A program made the translations under genes and the position numbers. 64,000 nucleotides of DNA from CAVREM01 sp963728825 (lineage in GTDB: Bacteria > Acidobacteriota > Vicinamibacteria > Vicinamibacterales > CAVVIG01), in the NCBI GenBank assembly GCA_963728825.1, contig CAVSLA010000003.1, forward strand, positions 310,001-374,000, given 5' to 3'. Shown in pieces: positions 26,545-34,510 of the stretch. A model generated the notes under the pieces. The model was given only the letters and a program-made list of their open reading frames with translations. It ran no database searches and was not told where the DNA came from. Positions within the stretch are counted from its first letter, which is position 1; each line of letters starts with the position of its first letter.

Positions 26545-28293
26545 GTGGACACCAAGGAACCAAGCGCCGGCAGCGGTGTCCAACCGACCGTGACGATGTT
26601 CGCCACGTTGTGGCGTGCTTTCTTCGCCCAGTTCTTCTCGAGCGAGAACGTCACCTCCGACATGCGCCTGCACCAGGGCATCATCTGGGTGATGGCGTTT
26701 TTGATGGCCCCCGGCCTTTCAATCGCCACGCGGTTCGGCGCCAACTACCAGATGGCGCTCATCTTTGCGCCAGAACGCGCCGATGGGCTGCTCCTGACGG
26801 TCATCACGCTGTTCGTCGGCTATTCGTTCGTGGCGGTCGGGCTGATCGCGGTGTTCGTCTGGGATGCGCTGTCGTTCACGCGGCGGGACGCGATGGTGCT
26901 CGGCGCGCTGCCGCTCACGGGATCGTCAATCGTGTTCGCCAAGCTGACGGCGCTGGCGGCGTTTCTCGGCGCGGCTCACGTGGCCATCAATCTCACGACG
27001 GCACTGCTGTTCTCGGTCGGAGTGTCGGGGACGGTCGGTCGCGTGCCGGTCGTGCATCAGCTGGTCGTGCACATGCTGGTCACCGGGCTTGCTGCCCTGT
27101 TCGTGTTCACCTCCCTCGTTACCGCGCGCGGATTGCTCGGCCTGCTGAGCGCGCGCCTCGCGGCGGCCGCGGCCCCCGTGCTACAGCTTATCTTCGTCGC
27201 AGCGATGTTGTGCTTCCTGGTGCTGGCCGTCATGTCGGCGCAGCTGATCAGGCTTCCGGTGGAAGACATCAGTTGGATTCCGAGTTTCTGGTTCGTCGGC
27301 TTGTACGAGCGGCTGCTGGGAATGGAGCAGCCGGCGTATGGTGCGTTGGCGAGTCGAGCGCTCTGGGCAGTGTCGGGCGCATCGGTAGGCGCCCTCGTGA
27401 CGACGCTCGCCTCGTTTCCGCTGCAGTTTCAACGGGCGCTTACTCCGTCGGCGAACCCATCGGCGATTGGCGGTTCCGCCCGTCTGTTCCGGGCGCTGGC
27501 CTGGCTCGCCGGCGCCCGCCGTCCGCTGGCGTGCGCCGTCTCTGACTTCGTCCTGGTGACGCTGGTTCGAAACCGATCGGCGCAGACACTTGCGGCAATC
27601 AACCTCGCGATCGCGGCGCCGATCATCGCGTTCGGATTCTACCGGGCCGGTTCGCTCGATGCACTGGCCATCCCCAGGCATGCCGTGCTGTGGGTGCCGC
27701 TCGTGGTGGTGTTCTGGATGGCCGTCGGTCTGCGAGCCGCATTCTTCGTACCGAGCGAACTGCCGGCGAGCTGGACGTTCGCAGTCAATGGACCGGAAGA
27801 GAGTCGGCAGTATCGAAGCGGCGTCCGCGCGGCCATCCTGGCCATCCTCCTGCCTTCCGGTGTCGTCGTCACCATGGTGACCGGCTTATTGATCGGATGG
27901 CAGGTCGCCGCGTTTCACCTGGCGTTCGTCCTGATGCTGACGGTGATTGCCGCCGAGATCGCCCTGTTGACCATCGCCCATGTCCCCTTTACGCAGCCGT
28001 ATCCCCCGGGGCATGCCCGCCTTCGGACCCGCTGGTGGATCTACATCGTCGGCTTCTTCGTCTTCGCGTATCTGCCGGTTCGCATCGAGCTGTTGGCGGT
28101 GCACGGCCGCGTTCTCTGGCGCGATCTGTTCATCTGGACGTCAGCGCCGGCCGTGATCGTCTTCGCGCTGTCGCGCTGGCGCGGCCGGCCGTGGCGAATC
28201 GAAGCGTTCGAGGAGGGGGACGGCGACGAATCGTCGGTCATCACCCTGGGCCTCGACGCGACGACCCAGGTCATCAGGACGCCCACCGTTTAG
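26545..28293 (+). CDS. Polytopic membrane protein of unknown function (ABC-2 permease-like)
   Basis: 582 residues from GTG 26545; an ATG at 26596 is an alternative and neither has a strong ribosome site. About a dozen hydrophobic segments are visible, for example GLLLTVITLFVGYSFVAVGL, PVLQLIFVAAMLCFLVLAVM and AVLWVPLVVVFWMAVGLRAA. A cytoplasmic loop with DALSFTRRDAMVLGALPLTG recalls permease subunits of ABC exporters, and the RRD..LGALP pattern is common in ABC-2 type proteins, but no ATPase gene is adjacent, so transport is only a guess. It is transcribed divergently from acnA, 35 bp from the acnA start. Confidence 0.65.
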   Translation: MDTKEPSAGSGVQPTVTMFATLWRAFFAQFFSSENVTSDMRLHQGIIWVMAFLMAPGLSIATRFGANYQMALIFAPERADGLLLTVITLFVGYSFVAVGLIAVFVWDALSFTRRDAMVLGALPLTGSSIVFAKLTALAAFLGAAHVAINLTTALLFSVGVSGTVGRVPVVHQLVVHMLVTGLAALFVFTSLVTARGLLGLLSARLAAAAAPVLQLIFVAAMLCFLVLAVMSAQLIRLPVEDISWIPSFWFVGLYERLLGMEQPAYGALASRALWAVSGASVGALVTTLASFPLQFQRALTPSANPSAIGGSARLFRALAWLAGARRPLACAVSDFVLVTLVRNRSAQTLAAINLAIAAPIIAFGFYRAGSLDALAIPRHAVLWVPLVVVFWMAVGLRAAFFVPSELPASWTFAVNGPEESRQYRSGVRAAILAILLPSGVVVTMVTGLLIGWQVAAFHLAFVLMLTVIAAEIALLTIAHVPFTQPYPPGHARLRTRWWIYIVGFFVFAYLPVRIELLAVHGRVLWRDLFIWTSAPAVIVFALSRWRGRPWRIEAFEEGDGDESSVITLGLDATTQVIRTPTV

Positions 28294-28339
28294 GCTGCTC
28301 CGGCACGCCGCTTGAAGCGAAAAAAGGGGAGGGCATCTA

Positions 28340-28525
28340 ATGGCAGAGCCGCGCGACACGAGCATCCCCGGCGAGCAGCGCCGCAGCGATCCGGCCGAGG
28401 GTTCCCGCGAGAACGTCAACGACAACGAGGAAGCGGGTGTGACCAATCGGCCGATCGAAGAGGAGCAACGCCAACAGCAGAACCTGCCACCGCGGGGAGA
28501 CCGCAAGGACGGTACACATGCGTAA
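28340..28525 (+). CDS. Small hydrophilic protein of unknown function
   Basis: 61 residues, preceded by a strong ribosome site (GGGGAGGG, 6 nt from the ATG), the main argument that it is real. The sequence is highly charged and Gln/Asn/Pro rich (SIPGEQRRSDPAEGSRENVN, RPIEEEQRQQQNLPPRGDRK) with no hydrophobic core, so it is predicted to be disordered. It overlaps the next small gene by 8 nt. It was not recognised as any family. Confidence 0.6.
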   Translation: MAEPRDTSIPGEQRRSDPAEGSRENVNDNEEAGVTNRPIEEEQRQQQNLPPRGDRKDGTHA

Positions 28526-28736
28526 CGATGCGCGCCCGATCGGCGAGGACAGCCCCGCGTCGCCGGTCGGCGGCGACCAGTCACCGCTCGAAAGCGAACG
28601 CCCGGACTCCCGCGATTCTCACAAGCACGATCGTCAATCGCACATTGTCAACCGGGAGGCAGAAGAGCGGCAGCCCGACGCGCCGGAGGACCCTGTCATG
28701 CCGTCGAGCGATTCCTCGCTGAAGACACGGATCTGA
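28518..28736 (+). CDS. Small hydrophilic protein of unknown function
   Basis: 72 residues, overlapping the preceding small gene by 8 nt, with GCAAGGACGG upstream of the ATG. Like its neighbour it is rich in Asp, Glu, Ser and Pro (GGDQSPLESERPDSRDSHKH, REAEERQPDAPEDPVMPSSD) and predicted to be disordered. The pair looks translationally coupled and may act together, perhaps in stress or desiccation, which is speculation based only on composition. It converges on the outer-membrane protein gene with a 6-bp gap. Confidence 0.5.
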   Translation: MRNDARPIGEDSPASPVGGDQSPLESERPDSRDSHKHDRQSHIVNREAEERQPDAPEDPVMPSSDSSLKTRI

Positions 28737-28742
28737 CAGTGG

Positions 28743-29447
28743 TCAAAACCGGACGAAGAACGATGCCCCGACGGCGGGGCTCGTATGCACGCCGTCGTCG
28801 AAAATCACACCTCCCGACCGGAACAGCACCCGGCCATCGAGCCGCAAACCGGCGGACTTCATTCGAGCCGTGGAGTTGGAGCGCAGGAAGACGTTAAGCC
28901 CTCCGCCAAGGTGCCAGAGGGTCCCGTGGTCGACGAGAATCTGCTCCTCATGGAGGTCGCGCACATAGCCGGCCCCGGCGGCGAAAAACGGCATGGCGCG
29001 CGACCCCATCTGCCACCGCGTCAGATCCATCGTCAGCGCGCCTTCCATCGTGAACTGTCGGATCGACTCGATCGCCGTGGTGTCGGGAATGCCCTCGACG
29101 TCAGACCGGAGCTCCACTGACAGCTCGGACGTTCCATACGAGCCGGTTGCCTCCACACGGACCGAGTCGCTGACACGGATGCCGAATCGCGCCTCGATCG
29201 CGCCGATCGCACCGAGACGGCTCTCGGCAGTGAACAGCCGGAATTCTCCACCAGCCGGATTCGTCTCGTTCGCATCGGTGGTTCCGAGCCTGACGGCTTC
29301 GACACGGCGAAACCCGACAGCCATCTCGTAACGGCCGGTCGCGGACTGGGCGCCGGCGCTGCGACCCGTCGCCAGCACGGCCAGCAAGGTTGTCAGCGCC
29401 GTTCTCCAGATCGACGGCCGATCGCTCAGCAGCCAATGCCGGCTCAT
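28743..29447 (-). CDS. Predicted outer-membrane beta-barrel protein
   Basis: 234 residues with a signal peptide (TALTTLLAVLATGRSAGAQ). Alternating strands (GRYEMAVGFRRVEAVRLG, IEARFGIRVSDSVRVEATGS, HLGGGLNVFLRS) and a C-terminal Phe (FFVRF) suggest a small eight- to ten-stranded barrel. It is the third gene of a coupled set: its ATG overlaps the metalloprotease stop as ATGA. The context suggests an outer-membrane partner of the secreted metalloprotease, but no family was recognised. Confidence 0.65.
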   Translation of the reverse strand: MSRHWLLSDRPSIWRTALTTLLAVLATGRSAGAQSATGRYEMAVGFRRVEAVRLGTTDANETNPAGGEFRLFTAESRLGAIGAIEARFGIRVSDSVRVEATGSYGTSELSVELRSDVEGIPDTTAIESIRQFTMEGALTMDLTRWQMGSRAMPFFAAGAGYVRDLHEEQILVDHGTLWHLGGGLNVFLRSNSTARMKSAGLRLDGRVLFRSGGVIFDDGVHTSPAVGASFFVRF

Positions 29448-30442
29448 TTCGGCACCACCCGGATCTCGATCGAACCACTGTCACCGCCCCGTGGCGCGAC
29501 GACCACCTTCTCGTGAAATGCCGCACGGAAGTTGACGTCGAGAGGACTGGTCACGATGAAGAAGCTGTCGACCTCGGCGTCGTCGAGCGGCTCGATGCGC
29601 AGGATGTGCGGCCCGGGTGTCAAGCCGGCGATTGAGAAATTACCGTTGGCGTTGAGCGCGAAATTGCCGACGAGGGCGCCGGTCGCCGGGTTGAACGCGA
29701 CGACGTGGGCGCCGAACAGACCGGCGCCGTTCTTCGTGACGCGGCCGGAAATCGAACCGGTCGCGTCGTCGAAATCGCCGTCGGGATAGACGTCAGAAAT
29801 CGCCGCGACGTCGTCGGCGCGAAGCGAACGATGCAGCGTGCTGCCGGAACCGTAGGCCAGCGGAAACATCGTCGATTCGGCAGCCAGCACGCGGCGGCCG
29901 GTGAGACTGATCTCGGTCTCGCCGATCGCCGAGTGGCCGAGGCCGCTGAAGTGGCCGATCTCGTGGACCGCAATTGTTTCGACATCGAATCGGCCGGTTT
30001 CCCCGGCCGCCGACGTGGACCACGCGAAGGCCGAATTGAAAAAGATGTCGGACTCGATCAATTCACCGGTGGCCTCGTCGATCAACAAGCTGGTCGATGC
30101 CAGCACGCGATCGAGCTCGGGAGTGGCGAGAAAACCGATCGTCGAGCGCCCATCGTCCTGATCGGGCAGCGCCGCCGTGAATCCGCCGAACTGATAGCGG
30201 ATCGCGGCCGAGGGCACTGCCTCCCAGGTTCCGAAGGCGCGGGCCAGCGCGTCGGCGAACGCGGCCCCACCGACCCCGGCCACGCCGCGGTCGTTGACGA
30301 AATACTGAACCGGCGTCCGGTTCCATTTGACCGTCACCACCCGCCCGTTCAGGGACACGCCGAACTTCAGATAGGCGGCGGCCGGCTGCGCCAGCAGGAC
30401 GAAGAGCGTGGCCGCGGCAACGAGTCGCACCCGTGAGGTCAC
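29444..30442 (-). CDS. Secreted matrixin-like zinc metalloprotease with carboxypeptidase-regulatory domain
   Basis: 332 residues. GTG 30442 is chosen: AGGAGGTCCG precedes it, it overlaps the upstream stop as GTGA, and it opens a signal peptide (RLVAAATLFVLLAQPAAA). The zinc-binding motif HEIGHFSGLGH at residues 160-170 is the full HExxHxxGxxH of metzincins, and STMFPLAYG supplies a Met-turn. Residues about 235-332 (GSISGRVTKNGAGLFGAHVV, NGNFSIAGLTPGPHILRIEP) form a carboxypeptidase-regulatory-like domain. It should be a periplasmic or extracellular protease. Extension of the frame upstream to 30781 is antisense noise. Confidence 0.88.
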   Translation of the reverse strand: MTSRVRLVAAATLFVLLAQPAAAYLKFGVSLNGRVVTVKWNRTPVQYFVNDRGVAGVGGAAFADALARAFGTWEAVPSAAIRYQFGGFTAALPDQDDGRSTIGFLATPELDRVLASTSLLIDEATGELIESDIFFNSAFAWSTSAAGETGRFDVETIAVHEIGHFSGLGHSAIGETEISLTGRRVLAAESTMFPLAYGSGSTLHRSLRADDVAAISDVYPDGDFDDATGSISGRVTKNGAGLFGAHVVAFNPATGALVGNFALNANGNFSIAGLTPGPHILRIEPLDDAEVDSFFIVTSPLDVNFRAAFHEKVVVAPRGGDSGSIEIRVVPK

Positions 30443-30987
30443 CGGACCTCCTGCGCCAGAGCGCGGACGCGCCGTTCGAACTCGGCGAGCGCCATCGGTC
30501 GCCGGGTCAGGTCGCCGCGCACGACTCGTCGCGCGGCGCCCGACGTCGGGAGCACCGCCGGCGGCGTCACCACGACACCGGTCGCCGTCGACGCCAGACG
30601 GAACACGCCCTGACTCATGCCGAGCACGTGCGGCAGCGCGGGCGGCGAGGCGCCGAGGAACACGACGACCTGTTGACCGGGGTCGAAGGCCGGCGCGCCG
30701 ACGACGATGCGTCGATACCGCCCCAGCCGTCCTCCGGGCACTCGGAACTGAATCGTCGGACCGAGATCGCGTTTCAGCCACGCGTCAGCCGCCAGCGTGA
30801 CGATCGTTTCGACCGAGTGGCGATCTGGCGTCGTCCACCGCGAGTCCACCGCCACGATTCGGCCGCGCACGATCGCGAACGCGTCTCGGGAGAGGTCGCC
30901 AAGATCGGCAGGAAGAAACACCGTTGCGCCGGCAGGGGCTGGCGCAAACAGCAGTAGAACCGCAACCCGTAACGCTCGCATTTTCAC
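30439..30987 (-). CDS. Secreted protein of unknown function upstream of the matrixin
   Basis: 182 residues, signal peptide MRALRVAVLLLFAPAPAGA, ribosome site GGGGGAGTG before the ATG. The mature part (LSRDAFAIVRGRIVAVDSRW, ETIVTLAADAWLKRDLGPTI, QFRVPGGRLGRYRRIVVGAP, FDPGQQVVVFLGASPP) looks like an all-beta, OB-like domain. Such proteins often precede matrixin-like proteases in Acidobacteriota, from memory of the context rather than any search. It is translationally coupled to the protease through a GTGA overlap and heads the three-gene operon. Confidence 0.7.
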   Translation of the reverse strand: MKMRALRVAVLLLFAPAPAGATVFLPADLGDLSRDAFAIVRGRIVAVDSRWTTPDRHSVETIVTLAADAWLKRDLGPTIQFRVPGGRLGRYRRIVVGAPAFDPGQQVVVFLGASPPALPHVLGMSQGVFRLASTATGVVVTPPAVLPTSGAARRVVRGDLTRRPMALAEFERRVRALAQEVR

Positions 30988-30993
30988 TCCCCC

Positions 30994-31125
30994 GGCGGAC
31001 CTGGCGGTCCGCGCTACACATCCGGCGGACCTAAGAGGTCCGCCCTACGTACGTCAGAGGTCCGCCCGACGTACGTCAGAAGTCCGCCCGACGACGTCAG
31101 AGGTCCGCCCGACGAACGTCGGCGC
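30994..31125. repeat. REP-like palindromes and a tandem array at the lpxB 3' end
   Basis: An imperfect copy at 30994-31012 and a perfect palindrome at 31024-31044 (GGCGGACCT, AAG, AGGTCCGCC) are followed by three further units of about 22 bp, each with AGAGGTCCGCC or AGAAGTCCGCC plus a GACGTACGTC-like spacer. The last unit runs into lpxB and encodes its final residues and stop codon. Confidence 0.85.
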
Positions 31126-32248
31126 CAGCTACCTTCAGAATCGCCTCCGCCGCGCGGCGGCTCGCCCCCGGACCACCGAGACGTTCCCGAACCCTCGCCA
31201 GACCGACGCTCACGCGCGCGGTCCTCTCCCGGTCGGTCAACATCGACACGGCCTCATCCGCAACCGCGACCGGGGTGAACGCATCCTGAATCAGCTCGGG
31301 GACGATTTTCTCGCCGGCAATCAGATTGACCATTCCATAAGTATCGAGCTTCACGAGCCGCCGGCCGAGGTGGTAGGTGAGCGGCGACAGCCGGTAGACG
31401 ATCACCATCGGCCTGTCGTGCAACGCCGTCTGCACCGTCGCCGTTCCGGACGCGGTCAGCACCACGTCGGCCGCTTCGAGCACCGCGTCGGTCTGCCCGG
31501 CGACGATCGCACACAGCGGCAGGTCGTTGGCCACCGCGAACAGCTCGTCATCCAGATGAGGGGCCCGCGCGACGATGAACTGCGTGCCGGGGATGCGGCG
31601 ACGGATGTGCTGCGCGGCCGCGACGAGATCCGGGAAGATGCGCCGCACTTCGTTCGGCCTGGAGCCGGGAAGGATGGCGACAACCGGCGCACTCGGCTCG
31701 AATCGCAGGCGCCGTAAAAGGTTCTCGCGCGATTCACCGGCAACCGCGAGATCGACCAGCGGGTGGCCGACGAACTCGGCGGCCACGCCGGCATCGCGAT
31801 AGATTTGCTCCTCGAAAGGAAAGATCACCAGGACGCGCGTGGCCAGCTCGCGGATGGTTTTCAACCGACCGGCGCGCCACGCCCAGATCTGCGGGCTGAT
31901 GTAGTAGACGATCGGCACACCCAGCTTGCGGATCCGTCGTGCCAGCGGCAGGTTGAAGTCCGGAAAGTCGATGACCACCAGCGCATCCGGCCGTTCACGC
32001 CGCGCGTCCGCGACCAGCTCGCCGAGCGTCGACAGCGACTTCGGCACTTTGGTGATCGCCTCGGTGAGACCGGTGACGGCCAGGCCGCGATAGTCGGCGA
32101 TCAGCCGTCCGCCGGCCGCGGCGAATTCCGGTCCTCCCAGTCCCGCGACCGATATACCGGGTGAGAGTGCCTGCAGCTCGCGCATCAGCGCGCCCGCATA
32201 GAGATCGCCGGACGGCTCGCCGCACGACAGCAGAAGACGGACGCTCAA
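31097..32248 (-). CDS. lpxB: Lipid-A-disaccharide synthase
   Basis: 383 residues, standard length. Recognised by LLLSCGEPSGDLYAGALMRE, VVIDFPDFNLPLARRIRKLG, IVYYISPQIWAWRAGRLKTI, FEEQIYRDAGVAAEFVGHPL, VAILPGSRPNEVRRIFPDLV and DVVLTASGTATVQTALHDRP. It joins UDP-diacylglucosamine and lipid X to form the lipid A disaccharide at the inner membrane, so the organism makes LPS-type lipid A. The start is TTG 32248, which gives the family-typical N-terminus. The last codons (ADVRRADL and the stop) are supplied by a REP-like repeat. It lies 9 bp from the M16 gene stop on the same strand. Confidence 0.95.
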   Translation of the reverse strand: MSVRLLLSCGEPSGDLYAGALMRELQALSPGISVAGLGGPEFAAAGGRLIADYRGLAVTGLTEAITKVPKSLSTLGELVADARRERPDALVVIDFPDFNLPLARRIRKLGVPIVYYISPQIWAWRAGRLKTIRELATRVLVIFPFEEQIYRDAGVAAEFVGHPLVDLAVAGESRENLLRRLRFEPSAPVVAILPGSRPNEVRRIFPDLVAAAQHIRRRIPGTQFIVARAPHLDDELFAVANDLPLCAIVAGQTDAVLEAADVVLTASGTATVQTALHDRPMVIVYRLSPLTYHLGRRLVKLDTYGMVNLIAGEKIVPELIQDAFTPVAVADEAVSMLTDRERTARVSVGLARVRERLGGPGASRRAAEAILKVAGADVRRADL

Positions 32249-32257
32249 TTGACGCGG

Positions 32258-34510
32258 TTAGGGCCGCGTGAAGAGTGCGGGATCGAGTGGAGCGTTGATC
32301 CGCAGGTCGACGACTTTGCGATCGAGCATCGACTCGCCGCCGCGCCGCACCATCGCGGTGAATGCGATTTGCACGCCGTCGATCGTTTGGTAGTCGCTGA
32401 ACAGTTCCTCGATCAGCGCGCTCCCCGCCCCGCCCGCGACGTAGGTCTGACGGGACACCAGGAAGCTCTCGGGATGGATGTAGAGGACCATCGGATCGAG
32501 ATCCTTACCGGACAGCTCGAGCGCGCGGTACAGTGCGCCGCCTTCGCCCTTGATGTCAGGAAGGATCCGGGCGCGCAGCGAACCGTCGTAGGCCGCCAGC
32601 AGCGCCGCGATCGTATCGCGGCGCAATCCGCGCCGAAGATCGTGCAGTGCCGCATCCGGTACCTCATGGACGCCTTTGGGGTCCTTCACCCACCCCTTCG
32701 AGCCGTCGAACACCTGTACGATCGTTGCGTCCGGCAGCTTCGTGGCGACGTGCACGCGATTCGGGTACTCGAGATAGGTGGTCGTCTCCGCATAGGTCGG
32801 CTCGCCGCCCCGTGTCGCGCCCCGTCCCGCCCCGGGCGGCGGCGCCGGAACTTCGGTGCGAGTCCTGGCCGTGATGCTCTTGACGCCGCGGAGGGTGTCG
32901 AGCCCGCCTTTCGCCGCGATGACTTTCTCGAGCAGCGCCCGCGCTTCCGCTCCGGGCCGCGGGTTGATCGAGGAGCTCGGCTGATACTGCGCGCGGCTCA
33001 GCATGGCCGCAGGCGCTCTTCCAGCTGCACCTGCTCTGTTTGCCCCGCGTGGCTTCTTGAAGTCGGTGGTCGTCAGATCGAGGTCGCTCATCTCGATGAC
33101 CTCGAACGTGGTGAAACCGAGACGGCGAAGCTGCGGGATGAACGAGTCGGCATTGCCCACCAGCACGATCGACAACCGATCGGGTTTGAGGTAGAAGCGC
33201 GCGACCCGCTGCACCTCCTCGGTCGTGACGGCGTTGACTCGATCGCGGAACGACTGCAGCTGTTCGACCGGCAGTCCGAAGAACAGCACGTTCAGGACCT
33301 GGGTGGCAATCGCATCAGCGGTTTCGATGGTCAGCGGAAAACTACCGGCCATGTAGTTCTTCGCCTCCGCCAGCTCGCGTTCGCCGACCCGCTCGCGCTG
33401 CAGCCGCCAGAACTCGTCGACCATCAGGCGGAGCACTTCGCCGGTTGCCTCCGATCGCGTGTTGGTGGTGGCCTGAATCGCGCCCGTGTCGCGCAACGCG
33501 TGCATCTCGGCCTGAGCGCCGTAGGTCAGACCACGCTCGGTCCTCAGCACCTGGTGCAGGCGATTGGCGCCCTCTCCGCCGAGAATCCTCGTGGCGAGAT
33601 TCATCGGCATGTAGTCCGCGTGATTGCGCCGGATGCCGATGTGGCCGGCCCGCACCTCGGTCTGCACCGCATCGGGCTTGTTGACGATCACCACGCGCCG
33701 CGTCGGATCGGGCGGCGCCAGGGTGGTCTCGGCCGGAACGTCGCCGCGCTGCCAGTCGCCGAACACTTTCGCGACACCGGCGAACGCCTCTTCGGCGGTG
33801 ACGTCGCCGACGACCGCCAGGATCGTGTTGTTGGGAACGAAGTGGCGACGGTGAAAGGCGATCAGATCGTCACGGGTGATCCGCGCCAGCGTCTCGGGCG
33901 TGCCGCTCTGCGGCCAGGCATACGGATGAAAGCCGTAGACGAGCCGCCGGAACACCGCGTCGGCCACGTATTCGGGGCTCTCGAGGCTGACGCGCAGGCT
34001 CGACAGAATCTGCTGCCGCTGACGCTCGATCTCCGCCGGTGCAAACGCCGGCCGGCGCGCGACGTCCGAGATCATCCGCAGGCCGACGTCGAAGCTGTCC
34101 TTCATCACGATCATGTTGATGAAGCTGAGATCGGTCCCGGCACCGGCGCCCAGGCCGGCCCCCATGAAGTCGATCGTCTCGTTCAGCTCGGTCGCCGACT
34201 GGAGCTCGGTGCCCTGCGTGAGCAGCGCGGCCGTCAGATCGGCGAGACCGAACTTGTCCTTCGGATCGAGCGCGCCGCCGGCGCGGACGAGCATCCGCAT
34301 GCTGACGATCGGCTGCTCGTGATGCAGGACCGCGACCACCTGCAGGCCGTTCGGCAGCGTCTGCACGTGATACGGCGGAAACCGCACCTCGCGCGCCGGC
34401 AGCGGCCGCGGCGGGCTCTCGGCGGGCCAGGCGGTGGTCTGCGCTGCCGCCGGGCCGGCCAGCAGCACGCCGATCAGCAGGAGCAGCAACGCGGCAGGAC
34501 GACGCGTCAT
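32258..34510 (-). CDS. M16 peptidase family, inactive-type subunit, with C-terminal LolA-like domain
   Basis: 750 residues from ATG 34510, which overlaps the upstream M16 stop as ATGA. Signal peptide LLLLLIGVLLAGPAAAQ. Residues about 45-475 form an M16 fold (QTLPNGLQVVAVLHHEQPIV, FHRRHFVPNNTILAVVGDVT, LRTERGLTYGAQAEM) but the zinc motif HxxEH is absent: the equivalent site reads GLADLTAALLTQGT. It therefore looks like the non-catalytic partner of the neighbouring M16 protein. Residues about 505-750 (ALLEKVIAAKGGLDTLRGVK, VFDGSKGWVKDPKGVHEV, MVLYIHPESFLVSRQTYVAG) resemble a LolA/LolB-like lipoprotein-carrier domain. The linker between domains contains a fragment of the dispersed repeat (copy D). 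Apparent extension of the frame to 35911 is spurious. Confidence 0.87.
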   Translation of the reverse strand: MTRRPAALLLLLIGVLLAGPAAAQTTAWPAESPPRPLPAREVRFPPYHVQTLPNGLQVVAVLHHEQPIVSMRMLVRAGGALDPKDKFGLADLTAALLTQGTELQSATELNETIDFMGAGLGAGAGTDLSFINMIVMKDSFDVGLRMISDVARRPAFAPAEIERQRQQILSSLRVSLESPEYVADAVFRRLVYGFHPYAWPQSGTPETLARITRDDLIAFHRRHFVPNNTILAVVGDVTAEEAFAGVAKVFGDWQRGDVPAETTLAPPDPTRRVVIVNKPDAVQTEVRAGHIGIRRNHADYMPMNLATRILGGEGANRLHQVLRTERGLTYGAQAEMHALRDTGAIQATTNTRSEATGEVLRLMVDEFWRLQRERVGERELAEAKNYMAGSFPLTIETADAIATQVLNVLFFGLPVEQLQSFRDRVNAVTTEEVQRVARFYLKPDRLSIVLVGNADSFIPQLRRLGFTTFEVIEMSDLDLTTTDFKKPRGANRAGAAGRAPAAMLSRAQYQPSSSINPRPGAEARALLEKVIAAKGGLDTLRGVKSITARTRTEVPAPPPGAGRGATRGGEPTYAETTTYLEYPNRVHVATKLPDATIVQVFDGSKGWVKDPKGVHEVPDAALHDLRRGLRRDTIAALLAAYDGSLRARILPDIKGEGGALYRALELSGKDLDPMVLYIHPESFLVSRQTYVAGGAGSALIEELFSDYQTIDGVQIAFTAMVRRGGESMLDRKVVDLRINAPLDPALFTRP
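32994..33019 (+). repeat. Partial copy D of the dispersed repeat, inside an M16 gene
   Basis: Twenty-six bases with CATGGCCGCAGGCGCTCT at the core match the terminal block of copies A and B with one mismatch against copy B. It lies within coding sequence and encodes RAPAAMLSR in the linker between the M16 and LolA-like domains, antisense to the repeat's orientation. Confidence 0.55.

Noticed and set aside
29444..30781. A 445-residue metalloprotease
   Set aside because: The extra N-terminus overlaps the upstream gene in another frame; GTG 30442 has a good ribosome site and signal peptide.
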